The notes beneath the pieces were generated by a model that had not been told where the DNA came from, made no database searches, and worked only from the letters and a program-made list of their open reading frames with translations. Of a stretch of 64,000 bases of DNA, positions 34,182 through 46,679 are shown one piece after another. Position 1 is the first letter of the stretch. Each line of letters opens with the position of its first letter. Origin of the DNA: Reclinomonas americana ATCC 50394 (lineage: Eukaryota; Jakobida; Jakobea; Jakobida); NCBI GenBank assembly GCA_048213135.1, contig PS015201.1:37804-101803 (forward strand), read 5' to 3'. The translations under genes and the position numbers were made by a program.

Positions 34182-37100
34182 CGTAACGTAACGTACGTAC
34201 GTACTACTACGTACGTACGTACGGTACGGTACGGTACGTACGTCGTACGTACGACGTACGGTACGGTACGTACGTACGTACGNNNNNNNNNNNNNNNNNN
34301 NNNNNNNNNNNNNNNNNNNNNNNNNNNNNNNNNNNNNNNNNNNNNNNNNNNNNNNNNNNNNNNNNNNNNNNNNNNNNNNNNNNNNNNNNNNNNNNNNNNN
34401 NNNNNNNNNNNNNNNNNNNNNNNNNNNNNNNNNNNNNNNNNNNNNNNNNNNNNNNNNNNNNNNNNNNNNNNNNNNNNNNNNNNNNNNNNNNNNNNNNNNN
34501 NNNNNNNNNNNNNNNNNNNNNNNNNNNNNNNNNNNNNNNNNNNNNNNNNNNNNNNNNNNNNNNNNNNNNNNNNNNNNNNNNNNNNNNNNNNNNNNNNNNN
34601 NNNNNNNNNNNNNNNNNNNNNNNNNNNNNNNNNNNNNNNNNNNNNNNNNNNNNNNNNNNNNNNNNNNNNNNNNNNNNNNNNNNNNNNNNNNNNNNNNNNN
34701 NNNNNNNNNNNNNNNNNNNNNNNNNNNNNNNNNNNNNNNNNNNNNNNNNNNNNNNNNNNNAGAGAGAGAGAGAGACGAGGAGGATCATAAGACAACAGTT
34801 AAGTCTCACCTCACTTCTTCGATCGGGGGCGAACTGTGCCTGCAAATGGGCGATTACATCAGGACCACAGACAGAGGAATCACAGCATCATCCTCACACA
34901 CCTGTCCGCGCGACGGTGGTGGCGATGGTGACGGCGATGACTGTGAGTGGAAAGTGGGCTGCGCAAAACACGATCAGCTGCTGATACGGAAGTCAAGCTG
35001 TGCTCAACGCACCTTGGGTCCCGCGTACACCTCCCGCAGCTCGAGACTCTTGCGCCGATTGTCGTCCTGCAATTCGCGGACGTGTGACTTGAGTTGGTGC
35101 ACTTGGCGCGCCAGCTCGCGCAGCATCATGTGCTGCCGCTCCAGGAGCTCGGTTGCTTGCATGGGGGAGAGGTCGCGGACACGGTTCATGGTGTCGAGGT
35201 AGCCGGCGCTCATCTGCAAAAGGGAGAAGGGGGTGGTGAGAGGGGAAGGGAAGGAGGAAAGGGAAGAGAAAGGGAAAGGGAACGGAAAGGGAAGCGAAAG
35301 AAGAGTTGTTCTCATTTGTTTGCCTTTGCGCGTGCTGCGCATGTTATTTTTGAGTGAGAAAGATGAGCCGCAACAAAAGATGCAGGAGGACAGATGGGGA
35401 CGAGGGAGAACGAGGAGGGAGATGAAAGGGAAGGGAGGAAGGGACGAAGGATAGAGGGCCATCACAAGAAAGCAAATGAGTTGAGGAGAGACGAAGAGGG
35501 GGATGCAAACAACCTCGCGAGAAATGAGATGTGAAAGAGGAAATAGCTCTGCACATGGAAGCGAAAGAGCAGTACTGCAATCTTCAAGTTGCTAGTTCGC
35601 TCAGAGGAGAGTTTCCGAAATGATGCAGAGAAAATCTCAATAATTGTGGAGAGCAAAAAGTAGAACAAGTGCGAGGAATGTCATCTTATTCGAGCCAGCA
35701 TTTGCACGGATAGCAAGAAGAAAGGAACTACTGGAGGGGACGGGAACAGAATGAAGCGGCACAAACAATACAGTATGAAAATAGACGACGACAGAAAAGT
35801 TGTGTGAGGCGCGGAAAGGTGGCTGCATTCACCCCATTTCCCCTTCGCACATCTGCCTCCTCCCCTCTCTCCTCCCCCTTCCCCTCTTCCCACTCACCAA
35901 ACTTGTCACACTGCTATCCACACTGGCAGCGGCCATCAACACCGGCAGCGGCGCTTCGTGCTCGTGCCGCCGCCGCTGCCTCCTTTCACTGTCATCCTCC
36001 GCCGACGACGGCGGCGAGGGCGACAACGAGTCGGCCGAGTCCACCGAATCGCCCAGCGCATGGCGCGACGTCATCCGGCTGCCGTTCAGCGCGACGGCCA
36101 GCCTCGGAGGCGGTGGTGCAAATCGGCCCTCATCGGCTGCGTCGTCGTCGTACTCGCCCTCGCTGCCGTCGACATTGTCGGACGCCGCAAATGGCCTCTT
36201 CATCGTCAGCAAGGAAGATGACGACGATTCGGCTCCACTCTCCCGCTCGTGACCCAGAGGCACGCGCACGGGCCGGTAGGAGCGTTCGTGGAGGAACGCC
36301 GTTCGCTCGCATGCGATGCGGTCAAAGGTGAGGGGGGAAGTGGGGTCCTCGCTCTGCATGAAGAGGATAAGAGGGTGAGAAAGGGGACAGGGGGAAGGGA
36401 AGGACGGGGAAGGGAGAGGGAGAGGGAGAGGGAGAGGGAGAGGGAGAGGGAGAGGGAGAGGGAGAGGGAGAGGGAGAGGGAGAGGGAGAGGAGAGGAGAG
36501 GAGAGGAGAGGAGAGGAGAGGAGAGGAGAGAGACGAAGACGAACNNNNNNNNNNNNNNNNNNNNGAGAGAGAGAGAGATAGAGAGCGGGAGTCACATGAC
36601 TCAGAGTCAGATAGATGCACACACGCGTTTCTGCCCCTGTCCCCTTTTTTGCTCTAATTCAGTGGCCTCAAAGCGTGCCTCAGAGAGACAGATGTATGTA
36701 CACAAACGCACAGAGACAGTGTGCCAAGAGAACGCAAGAGAGAGGGAGAGGGAGAGACACGTGACTCAGGAGTCAGATAGATGCGCACACACTCTCAAAG
36801 AGATTGCTTGCCTGTGCCCCTTTCCCCGTTCTATAGTTCCCTGACCTCAAAGCGTGACTCAGAGAGATCAGATACATGTACACAGAGATAGTGTGCTTGT
36901 CCCCCACTCTGCTTCCCCGGCCTCACGTGAAAGAGACCAAAAGAATCAAGAGAAGAGAAAACCAAGATGGTGCCACCCTCCATCTCTCGAATCGCCCTTC
37001 CCTCACCTCCGCCACAATTATTTCCGCCCTTCCCCTCATACCCCCCTTCCCTCATCTCCGCCATTCCCTCACATCCCCCTTCTCTCTTTTTCCCCCCTTC

Positions 37101-38955
37101 TCCTATGTCTCACCTCCGACATCCTCACAGTCCCCTGATAAAACTCCACCGCCTCACTCCCCACCGCCACCGCGTCGCCTCGCCGATGCACGAGAATCAA
37201 AAACGTATTGCCGTCCTGCATCCTCCTGTCCCGAATGCTGGCCGAAAACAAGAACCGCATGCAGTTCTCCCACACCAGGTGGTACTCCACGCTCTCCACC
37301 CCCGCCACCCACCTGTCATTCCCCCCCAAAATGAGACAAATTGTCGAAAAAGGATCTAGCCTGACACCGGCCCCAAAAACGCAACACTCCCACCAACGGC
37401 AGCTCCACACTCTTCGGGTTCGACTCGATGAGGTGGATGCACTTGCGGCCGGCGTCCATGGTCAGGTAGCCGGAGCACGGTGTCTCCGAGCCGCGCGCGG
37501 CGTCACCGAGGGCCGTCGGCACGATGCGCAGCGGGTTGATGCGCCAATAGTCGAGCGACAGCTGCGGGACGACCGTGTCGACGCGCACGTGCAGGGCGTT
37601 GCTTTCGCCAAACGAGAGGGTGACGAGGAGGGCCGGGAGGGAGTGCGGGAAGAGCGACATGGTGCTGGCGTGGGCCATGAAGCCCTCGAGGAGGGTTTCG
37701 AGGGCGGGGATGGCGGAGGAGGAGGGGGTGCGGGCAAAGACGACGGGGATGATGGTGTAGCCGCGGGGGCGGAGGAGGGAGGGGGAGGAGGAGGAGGAGG
37801 AGGAAGAAGAGTGGGGGATGGTGCCCTCGGTGATGTGTTCGGTAATGTAGCCGGTGGACGGGTCTGCAAAAGGGGAAGGTGTGAGGGGAAGGGGGCGTGA
37901 GGGGGAAGGGGGCGTGAGGGGGAAGGGGGAAGGGGAAGGGAGAAGGGCGAGGGAGTAGGGAAGAGAGAAGGAGCGCGCAGCATGGTGTACAGAAGTGAGA
38001 TCAGAAATATTGCCGTAGGAGGCAGACGCAAGACATTCGTGGGTGCACAAAAGCCTGCAGATTGAGTGCTCAGCACCCCTTCTCTTTTGAGACACTCACC
38101 CCATCGCGCGGCAATCGTCACCCCCAGCGCCGAGTATTGCAGGCGGACCAGGCGATCGAGGCAGTCGCGAGTAAAGGTCAGGCCGCGGATGTATGAGGTG
38201 TGGTGCATGATGCGTGAGCCGGCGGCCGGTGAGCCGTCCCTGGGGGGGAAGAGAGAGAGGGAGATGAGATGAAGGGAAGGGGGAGAGGGAGAGGGTGAGG
38301 AAGGGGAAGCGAGAGAGGCAGTAAAGGGCGAGAGAGGGAAAGCGAGAGAAGCAGTAAGGAGAGGGAAAGGGAAGGGTGGAGAAAGAGAGAGATTGGAAAA
38401 CTGGAAGGGGAAGCGAGAGAATCAGCAAGGAGAGCGAAGCGAGAGAAGCAGAAGGGGCAGGGAAAACGAAAGAGGCAAACGGAGAGGGAGGAGAGAGAGG
38501 CAAAAAAAGGAAGGGAGTAGAGAAAGAAAGAGGCAAAAGGAATGGAGGAGAGAGAGATGCAAAAAAGATTGGGTGGAGAGAGAAATGCAGAAAGGAACGG
38601 GCAAGCGATAGGCAAGAAGGAAAGGGAGGAGAGAGAGAGAGAGACAGACGAACAACAGGCGACAGCGCGGCATGGAGGAAAGGAGATGTAACAAGAAGAC
38701 AGTATCGAAATGAGAGGTAAGGTGAAGCATCAACGAAGAGCAACAAAGAATGTGAGGAGAGAAGAGTCCCCAGGCCAAGGCGAACCATAGGATGCTGGTA
38801 TTTGCTGGAAAGTCCAAGTGGCGACTGATGAGCCACGGAGAGCGCGGTGGAGTATCATCGGTGTGATCGCTCAGTCGGTGTGGAAAGCCAGCGGGTTGGT
38901 CACTGCGCGAATCGAAAAGGGAGGCGAAAGAGGTGAGAGAAGGACAACGTGTTGA

Positions 38956-39002
<47 letters not shown>

Positions 39003-40036
39003 AGGGAGAATAAGACGAGAGACAAAGAGGAAACGAGAAAATGAGGGACAGAGAGCGCAACTTTCTCTTCGTTTTGCACTGCCTTTCCGCGATCTATCTT
39101 TCTGCTCTCAATTTGGGTCTTGCATTCCCTGAAGAAAGAGAGGAGAGAGGAGAGAGAGAGAGAGAGAGAGAGAGAATAGAAAGAGAGCAGACGAAGGAGC
39201 AACTCTTACTTCACGTCTCAAAAAACACCCTCACTCACTCAACAAGCTCAAGCTGCGCATCTCCAACTACCACCAACACGTACTGCAGCAGGCGTCACAA
39301 AGTCACCCACAATGGTGATCAGAGCACCAAGAGAGAGAGAGAGAAGACAGCATTCACTCAGTCCCCGCTTCCCACTCACCCAATCCCTCCCTCACACACA
39401 TGCACTCGCTCACTCATTCTCAACCACACGAGGAAGGAACGAAGACACAACATATTCTGAGTCTCACATTCACTCTTTCACACGCAGCACTCAAGGCCTC
39501 CCCACTCTCTCACTCACTCACTCACTCTCTCTCTCTCTCTCACACACACACAAGAAGAAGAAGAAAGAAGAAGAAAAGAAGAAGACAGACACAACCCTTC
39601 CTCACTCCCGTCTCCACTCTCTCACACACACTCACTCACTCACTCACTCACTCACTCACTCACTCCCACTCTCTCTCACACACAAGAAGCAGAAAGAAGA
39701 AGACGAAGAAGAAGAAGAAGAAAGAAGACAGACACACACCCTTCCTTCCCTCCCGTCTCCTCTCTCTCGCTCTCTCTCTCACACACACACACACACTCAC
39801 ACACACACACACACACACAACCCCTCCTTCCCTCTCTCTTCTCCCTTTCCCTCTCCCTCTCTCCTCCCTCCCTCCCCCACACACACTCACCCTCTAAACA
39901 ACCTCATCGGCGGTGTCTCATACACATGCTTTGCTCTCTGCGCAGGAGGAGGAGTTGCAGGCGGTCGACGACGACCATGCTCACTGCTCATCATCATTGT
40001 TGTTGTTGATGCGCCAGGAAAGTACGCAGAGGCCAT
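31992..40036 (-). CDS. STIL: STIL/Ana2-type centriole duplication factor
   Basis: Twelve minus-strand exons: 40036-39891, 38902-38786, 38239-38100, 37863-37386, 37312-37114, 36353-35898, 35213-35013, 34940-34902, 34839-34810, 33701-33230, 32724-32159 and 32090-31992 (about 980 residues, every phase consistent). STIL recruits SAS-6 and is activated by PLK4 to build the centriole cartwheel. The family match is in the N-terminal half: FPANTSILWDGSP, IIPVVFARTP, IVPTALGD, CSGYLTMDAGRKCIHLIESN, LPLVGVWVAGVESVEYHLVW, then LFSASIRDRRM and EFYQG. Exon 7 is a coiled coil (LLERQHMMLRELARQVHQLK). The extreme C-terminus ends RASKSHSYLRQYGMQ, resembling the SAS-6-binding STAN motif. Between them are Ser/Pro-rich disordered exons. 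Two exons are only 30 and 39 nt. A 478-nt gap at 34283-34760 lies in one intron and could hide another exon. Confidence 0.85.
34111..34774. repeat. (GA)n, (ACGT)n and gap in a STIL intron
   Basis: (GA)n at 34111-34176, then interrupted TACG repeats with GTACGGTACG variants at 34180-34282, Ns at 34283-34760, then (GA)n. This mirrors the block at 5691-6514 in the opposite order, as expected if one composite repeat sits in inverse orientation. Confidence 0.9.
36354..37113. repeat. STIL intron 5: GGGAGA/GGAGA repeats, 20-N gap, 170-bp duplication
   Basis: (GGGAGA)n at 36415-36485 passes into (GGAGA)n to about 36530, then a 20-N gap at 36545-36564. After it, passages starting GACTCAGAGTCAGATAGATG (36598) and GACTCAGGAGTCAGATAGATG (36763), and a weaker one near 36855, show a 165-170 bp tandem duplication containing ACACACG and CTGCCCC(T) phrases. 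No exon recognised. Confidence 0.8.
38903..39890. repeat. STIL intron 1: GA, CT, CA and GAA repeats
   Basis: (GA)n at 38960-38998 and 39140-39175, then CACT, (CT)n, (CA)n and GAAGAA tracts. A composite unit, CT run, CACACA, AAGAAGAAGA, GACAGACACA(C), CCCTTCCT, recurs at about 39520-39600 and 39660-39745. No exon seen. Confidence 0.8.
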
Positions 40037-40508
40037 GTTGCCACACTCTCTCTCACTCACACACACACGACTACTGTGTGAGCGTGAAAGAGGCCTTCCT
40101 CTCTCTCTGTCTCGCACGAGTGATTGATTGTTTTTGCGGTTTTCCCGCGCGATTTATTTCGAACACGACACAAATGAAACGGTCGACGTCGAAGGCGTGC
40201 TTTTTTTTCCGCGCAGTGAGTGTCTGTGCAAATGGTGATTGTCTCTGTGGACGAGCATATGGTAGCTGAATTATCGTTGTGGCGTTGGTGGGAGGAGGAG
40301 GAGGAGGTGGGGCGACGTCGAACGTCGGAGTTCGAATTCGTGATTATCATGATCAGAGTGAGTGCGGTGAGATGAGATGGCTGTGTTGCAAGGTGTACAC
40401 GGATGACAACACAAGCAGCTCATATGCACAGGACAAAAATGAGTCACCGCTGTCCGCTAAAGTGGCCGTATAATATATATTCACGTAAAGCGCTTGGACG
40501 TATTGGCG
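40037..40508. promoter_or_regulatory. Divergent intergenic region with TATA-like element
   Basis: Only about 470 nt separate the STIL start (minus) from the first ankyrin-kinase start (plus). TATAATATATATT at 40469-40481 lies 28-40 nt upstream of the ATG at 40509, close enough that the 5' leader would be very short. This assignment rests on position and composition only. Confidence 0.4.
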
Positions 40509-43226
40509 ATGAGGTGCGCGCTGTTATCAGTACACAGCTCTCTCTCTCTCTCTCTCTCATTTTCTCTCTCTCTTGTGCATCTTCAGCGGTTCTCGCATGC
40601 TGGCGTGGGAGATGGCGAAGGACGGAGATGTGAAGGCACTGCGCGAGCTAGTGTCGAGCGAGGGCGCACAAACGCTGCTGAAGAAGGAGGAGATGGATGG
40701 GGGTGGCGCATCGGCGTTTTACTGGGCAGCTCGCGAAGGTCATCTCTCTGTGTTGGAGTTCTTGTGGGGAGTGAGTGGTGTCGGTCCGCAACTTGCACAG
40801 ATGGTCACTGTTTACGGCCGAACGTCACTGATGACAGCCTCCGAGAAAGGGCGTCTGCACGTGGTCGAGTGGTTGCTCGCCGATGAGCGACGATGTCCGC
40901 CGGAGATGGTGCTGGCGGTCTCCAGTGACCGTTCGCTCAATCCACGGTCCACTGCACTGCACTATGCTGCCTACGATGGCCACGAGGATGTTGTGCGACT
41001 CCTCGCCACACGCTTTCCCCACCTCGTTCTCGTGGTAAACAAAAAGGGCAAGACGGCGGCTCAGTTGGCACATGACAAGGACCGGCAGCAAGTGGCCGAG
41101 TTGCTCGATCAGCTTGAGCTTCTTGAGTACCGCCGCCAAGACCGACAACTGTCGCAGCCTCCTCAACCAGCAGGTGTGTAGAACGTGCAGCCACGTCGTG
41201 TGATTCGTGTCGCTCATGCTCATCACACTCTGTCATACATTGCGATGCATGCAGTACCAGCACACCAGGTGAGACTGCAGGTGGAGAGTAATCGCAGTGC
41301 ATGCTCGCAGCGTGTCACATTGTCGGCCTCTGTGCAGGAGACGGATGCATGTGGTGATCCCGACAAGGCACGCAAGCTTGCCGATCTGGTTGCATCGAAC
41401 GCCCAGCTTCAACGCGAGCTCGCTGCAGTGCATGGAGAGCGGGAGCAGCAGCTGCGAGAATGGGATCGACAGCGACAAGAACACGAAGTTATTGTGGCCC
41501 AGCTTAAACGAACCAACGCGGATCTCGCACGAAGTTCGGCCACAGAGCAGGATAAAAATGCGCAGCTCCAGCGAGCCAACATGGAGTTGAGTCAAGCTGT
41601 TACTGCGGGGCAACAACATGTCGGTCGTTTGCACGCCGAACGGGATCGACTTGCCGCGCTGCTGCAAGACAAGGAACAGATTGTTGCTCAACTGCGACAG
41701 GAACTCCTTCTTGCTCAAGGTCTGTGTATTACTCTTCGCATGCTTGTTTCTCAGTTGCTTGCTTGCCTCCCGTCACACGACGCGCCTCTACAGTCGACAC
41801 CTCTGTGCAACGCTTCGAATGGCCCGAGATTGTGCACGCCACCGACTCTTTCTCACCACGTCTCAAGGTCGGGGAGGGCGGTCAGGGTTCTGTGTATATC
41901 ACTCTCCTTCGCGAGATGCACGTGGCCATCAAGGTGCTCGACCCCGATGCGCCGTGGACGATGGAGTCATTTGAGAGCGAGGTCTGTCTCTCTCTCTCTC
42001 TCTCTCTCTCCGTCTTCTATTTCTTCTCTCTCTCTCTCTTTCTCATCCTTCTCACAAGGTGGCCACCCTCGGACGCCTACGTGACCGTCGCATTGTGCCT
42101 CTCGTCGGCTACTCGGTGGGCGACGACAAGGCGCGCTGTCTCGTGTACAAGGCCCTGCAGTGCGTTCTTGTCTTTCTCTCTCCTTCTTTTCCATCACAGT
42201 CTCACTGTGAAAGCACACAGAGTTCCCAACCTGGAAGATCTGTTGCTGCTTCCTCGTGCCGGTCAGGCGCCCCTCTCTGTCGTGCAGCGTGTGCAGATTG
42301 GTCTCGGACTGGCCGAGGCTGTGGCGTTCTTGCACAAGGTCTGTGTTCGATGTTGTTGCCCTTCTCCGTTTTCCAGTCTCCCTCCTGAGTCGTCCTCGCT
42401 CTCTGCGCTCTCTCATTCTTCTTATCCAACCACTCTCTTGCTGTTGATGTCACTCGCCATCTCGTGACACCTCCAAATTCTCCCACAGTTCTCATTTCTG
42501 GTGCGCCTCTCAGAATCCTCTTGTCCCCCGTTAGTACCTCATGTTCGCCGATTCCACGCCACAGTACATTTCTGTTGCCTTGATTCTTCTTCCTCTCCCT
42601 TGTTCTCTCTCTCTCTCTCTGTCTGTCTGTCTCTGCCTCTTCATCCGCTTCGTATTTCTTCGCAGAAAGAGGTAGTACACCGCGACATTAAGCCCGCCAA
42701 CGTGCTCCTCGATCACCGTTTCGAGGCGTGTCTCTGCGATTTTGGCATTGCGCGGTCGATTGCAGGAGGCAAGGTCGGTTCATCGTCATCATTTTCCTCT
42801 TTTTCTTTATCTTATTCGTCTTCTTCCCCGCTTTGCCACGTTGAACTCTCTCATCTCTCACAGCCAACGGCTGCTGCCGGCACGATGGGCTACATGGACC
42901 CACTGGCCATCCTCGTGCGTCGCCCGCTGCCCAAGCACGACGTCTACAGCGTTGGAATGGTGCTGGTGCAACTGGTCACCGGCAAGCCTGTGGAGACAGT
43001 GGGCGAGTGGTTCATGGCATGGGAAGAGTCGTCAGCCACCCTGCGAGTTATGGAGCTCGTGGATGTCGGGGAAGGTGTAGAGTGGACGCCGCGCATCGCC
43101 GAGCCAATGTTCGAGCTCGGCATGCGGTGCATGAGTGTGCGACGGGACCGGCCGGCGGCGCAAGAGGTGCTCGACAGGATGCGCGCCGTTCGCGAGTCGT
43201 GTGGGCAGTTTACGTTGGAACTTTGA
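40509..43226 (+). CDS. Ankyrin / coiled-coil / RLK-like kinase, paralogue 1
   Basis: Nine exons: 40509-40513, 40587-41173, 41255-41268, 41338-41719, 41794-41981, 42059-42159, 42221-42338, 42666-42773 and 42864-43226 (621 residues). Exon 1 is just ATGAG. Exon 2 encodes ankyrin-like repeats (AFYWAAREGHLSVLEFLW, TSLMTASEKGRLHVVEWLL, STALHYAAYDGHEDVVRLLA). Exon 4 is a Gln-rich coiled coil (QLQRELAAVHGEREQQLREW). The kinase has GEGGQGSVYITL, VAIKVLD, VHRDIKPANVLLD, CDFGIARS and GYMDPLAILVRR, so all catalytic residues are present. It probably senses or docks through ankyrins, oligomerises through the coil and phosphorylates Ser/Thr (inference from domains). It is the first of a tandem array and lies divergent to STIL. 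The ATGAG exon was chosen because four other paralogues show the same start and phase. Confidence 0.85.
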
Positions 43227-43893
43227 TATGAAGGGAAGATCTCGGTGATGCATATGGGTTGCGATCGAGAAATCGAGGCGAGCTGTGTGAGTGTGGATCT
43301 TGGCGTTGTCCGCATATCGCCAGATCAATTCACTATCCGCACGTGGGAGCCACAAGCGTTGCAGTCGACTTTCACCAATGACTCAGTTTCAATCGTCGAC
43401 GATCTGCCGCGGTGAGAGCGAGAGAAAGTGATCTTCTCCAATATCTTGCGACAGACTTATCAGAAATGTCTCGCCACACTCGGAAAAACAGGAATGAGAC
43501 TCTGCAAGCGAACGCGGCGAGTGCATGAGACTGCTCTACTTCTGAGTCTCATACAGACTCCACTCTTCGCCTCACATAAACGACACGTCGCCGAGTCATT
43601 GACAAGTGTGCTGGACTCGGGGAAAACCACGCCAGTGGTTGACTTTCTGCGCAGAGGAGGCAGTGAGAGAGAGAGAGAGAGGCTATCGCTGTCAGCAGTA
43701 CTGCACGAGAGAATCCCTCTGCCCGACGTCGTATCGAGCTCGACAGACAAGTGATGCAGGACATTTGGAATCTGGAAACACATAACACGACGTCGAAAGC
43801 ACAAACAACCGTCTGCGCACAAGGCAGCGTGTGGATAGTGTGAAACTGCTGTGAGTTACTTCTGTTGTCTCTGCGAGTGTTTTGATCAACAGA
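43227..43893 (+). repeat. Duplicated intergenic unit after paralogue 1
   Basis: About 600 nt homologous to 46680-47396. Shared phrases are GTGGATCTTGGCGTTGTC, TCGCCAGATC, CCGCACGTGG, GCCACAA(C/G)CGTTGCAGTCGAC, CGGTGAGAGCG(A/G)GAGAAAGTGAT, CACGCCAGTG(G/A)TTGACTT and CTGCGCAGAGGAGG. It is the non-coding part of the kinase tandem duplication unit. A leader block before the next start (ACTTCTGTTGTCTCTGCGAG, then TGATCAACAGA) is also shared. Confidence 0.8.
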
Positions 43894-46679
43894 ATGAGGT
43901 TTGTGTTGCTCTGTTGTCATCAATGCACTCTCTCACTCTCTCTCATACACACTCTCTCCGCACCAGCGCTCCTCGGAGGAAAGCATGGGAGATGGCCAAG
44001 GACGGCAACATCCAGGCACTGCGCGAGTTAGTGGCACGTGAGGGCGCACGCACTCTGCTGCGGAGAGAGGAGATGAGTGAGGCGGGTGGCTCGGCATTTC
44101 AGTATGCGGCCGCCGAGGGCCATCTCTCTGCGTTGGAGTACTTGTGGGAGGAGAGTGGTGTCGGGCCACAACTCGCCCACTTGGTCAACGACAATGGCTT
44201 CACGCCACTGATGTCGGCTGCCGCCTTTGGGCATCTGCCAGTGGTGGAGTGGTTGTTGGCCGATGAGCGACGATGCCCGTTGGAGATGGTGCTGGCGGTC
44301 ACCAATGATCGTGACGAGTATCCGCAGTGCACTGTGTTACACTGGGCCGCCGTAAGAGGCCACGAAGCCGTTGTGCGACTGCTCGCCACGCGCTTCCCCG
44401 ACCTCATTCCCGTGGTCAACAAGGCCGGCAAGACGGCTGTTCAGTGGGCACGCGACAACGGCAAGCAGCAGGTGGCTACCTTGCTCAGTCGCCTCGCTGT
44501 TCAGCCTGCTCCACCACGCCCTCCACAACAACAGCGGTCTCCTCCACCTGCAGGTAACTCATTGTCGTGTTCATTGGTTGATTCGTGCTCTCATCTTCAT
44601 TGTTCTTTGTTTGTTTCGCTGGGAGAACTCGCAGTGCCTGCTCGCCAGGTGAGATCATCGTTCTCGAACTTGATTGTTGTTGTTCTTCGTCTCTCGCACT
44701 CCTTCTCACTTGTTTCGTTGGCGATTGAGCAGGTTGTCGACGATGCCGTGGTTCGTCAAAACGCACAACTCCTGCGCGACCTCGCTGCAGCGCAGCAGGA
44801 GCGAGAACAGCAGCAACGAGAGTGGGACCGACAACGACAAGAGCACGAGGACATTGTGGCTCAACTGCAACAAGCCAACGCGGTGCTTGAGCAACAGCAT
44901 TCGCAACTTCAACGAGCGCATGAGAGCGAGCAGCAGCGGAATGCACAACTTCAGCGAGCCCTTGCGGATAGCGAGCAGCGGGCGAACCAATTTCAGCAGG
45001 CCAATGCGGAATGGCAACGAGCCCATGCCCAGTTGCAGGCGGAGCAAGATAGAATGGCCGCAGAGCTCACTGTGGCTGTGCACCAGCTGCAAGAGAAGGA
45101 TCAACTCATCTCTCAGCTCCGACAACAACAGCTCTTCGCGCAAGGTATGCAAGGCTCTCACTCTCTCTCCCTTCCCTCTGTATTTGTCAGTTTGCTCCGT
45201 TCTGTGTGTCTGTCGTACCCCCTGCATCTCATTCCTCATCGCCACCCGCCACAGTCGACACCGCCGTGCAGCGCTTCGAGTGGCCCGAAATCGTGCATGC
45301 CACCGACTCTTTCTCACCCCGCCTCAAGGTCGGCGAGGGCGGCCAGGGTGCCGTCTACATCACTCTGCTTCGCGAGATGCACGTGGCCATCAAGTTGCTC
45401 GACCCCGCTGCACCGTGGACGATAGAGTCGTTTGAGAGTGAGGTCTGTGTCTCCGTTCTCTTGTTTCTTCGCTCTCCTCTCTTTCTTCTCATCCTCCCCT
45501 CTCATCCTCGCAGGTCGCCACCCTTGGACGCCTGCGAAATCGTCGTATTGTCCCTCTTGTCGGCTACTCGGTGGGCGACGACAGGGCACGCTGTCTCGTG
45601 TACAAGGCCCTGCAGTGCGTGTCCCTCTCTCCGTCTCCTTCTTCATCATCCTCGTCTCACTGTGAAGCACACAGAGTCCCCAACCTGGAGGATTTGTTGC
45701 TGCTGCCACGTGCCGGCCGTGCGCCGCTCACTGTCGTGCAGCGTGTGCAGATTGGTCTCGGATTGGCCGAGGCTGTGGCGTTCCTGCACCAGGTTTGCAC
45801 GATGTGTTTGCCATTCTTCACCCCTCTGAGTTGTTCTCTCTTCTCTGCTCGGCACTATTTTCCTTCTTCGCTCCTGTCTTTCTGCCTCGCGTCCAGTCTT
45901 TGTTGCTGATGCGTTTGCTCCTTGCTTTCACTCTCCTTGCCATCCTTGCCCCCTGTCTACGCTAAGTTCTCTCGCTTTTCTTTGATCATCTCGTCAGTGT
46001 CCAAACTTTGTATTAAGATAACTCAGACTCTGCTCCCACCTCATTTTTCCTGTTCTCCTTCTCATCTCTTTTACGCAAAGTTCTCTCGCTTTTCTCTGAT
46101 CATCTCGTCAGTGTCCAAGCTTTGTATACGGCTAACCGTGACTCCCTTTCACAGAACGATGTAGTACACCGCGACATCAAGCCCTCCAACGTGCTTCTCG
46201 ATCATCGCTTCGAGCCTTGTCTTGGTGACTTTGGTATTGCGCGGTCGATTGCTGGCAGCAAGGTCTGTTGCTTCTCGTCTCACCTTGTCCCTTCTGACGC
46301 CCTCTCATCTCGTCCTTTACAGGCCACGGCCGCCGCAGGCACGCAGGGCTACATGGACCCACTGGCCGTCTTGGTGCGTCGTCCGCTGCCCAAGCACGAC
46401 GTCTACAGCATGGGAATGGTGCTGGTGCAGCTGGTGACTGGCAAGCCGGTGGAGACGGTGGGCGAGTGGTTTGTGGAATGGGAGGAGTCGCCAGAGTCGC
46501 TGTACATCATGGAACTGGTGGACGCCAGTGTGGAGTGGACTCCGCGGATTGCCGAGCCCATGTTCGAGCTCGGCATGCGGTGCATGAGCATGCAGTCGAA
46601 GCGGCCGACGGCGCAGGAGGTGCTTGACAGGATGCGGGTGGTGCGCGAGGCGTGTGGGCAGTTCACGTTGGAATTATGA
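43894..46679 (+). CDS. Ankyrin / coiled-coil / RLK-like kinase, paralogue 2
   Basis: Nine exons: 43894-43898, 43967-44553, 44635-44648, 44733-45144, 45255-45442, 45514-45614, 45675-45792, 46155-46262 and 46323-46679 (629 residues). It starts MSAPRRKAWEMAKDGNIQAL. The ankyrin exon keeps AFQYAAAEGHLSALEYLW and TPLMSAAAFGHLPVVEWLL. The micro-exon of 14 nt gives VPARQ. The coil is longer than in paralogue 1 (QLQRAHESEQQRNAQLQRAL). Kinase motifs are intact: GEGGQGAVYITL, VAIKLLD, VHRDIKPSNVLLD, GDFGIARS and GYMDPLAVLVRR. The intron before the catalytic-loop exon contains a short internal duplication: TACGC(T/A)AAGTTCTCTCGCTT at about 45957 and 46071. The closest relative by eye is paralogue 1. Confidence 0.87.

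Noticed and set aside
39312-40127. Plus-strand 271-codon frame opposite STIL exon 1
   Set aside because: His/Thr/Ser-rich output of CA/CT repeats; the minus-strand exon joins in phase to the STIL domain.
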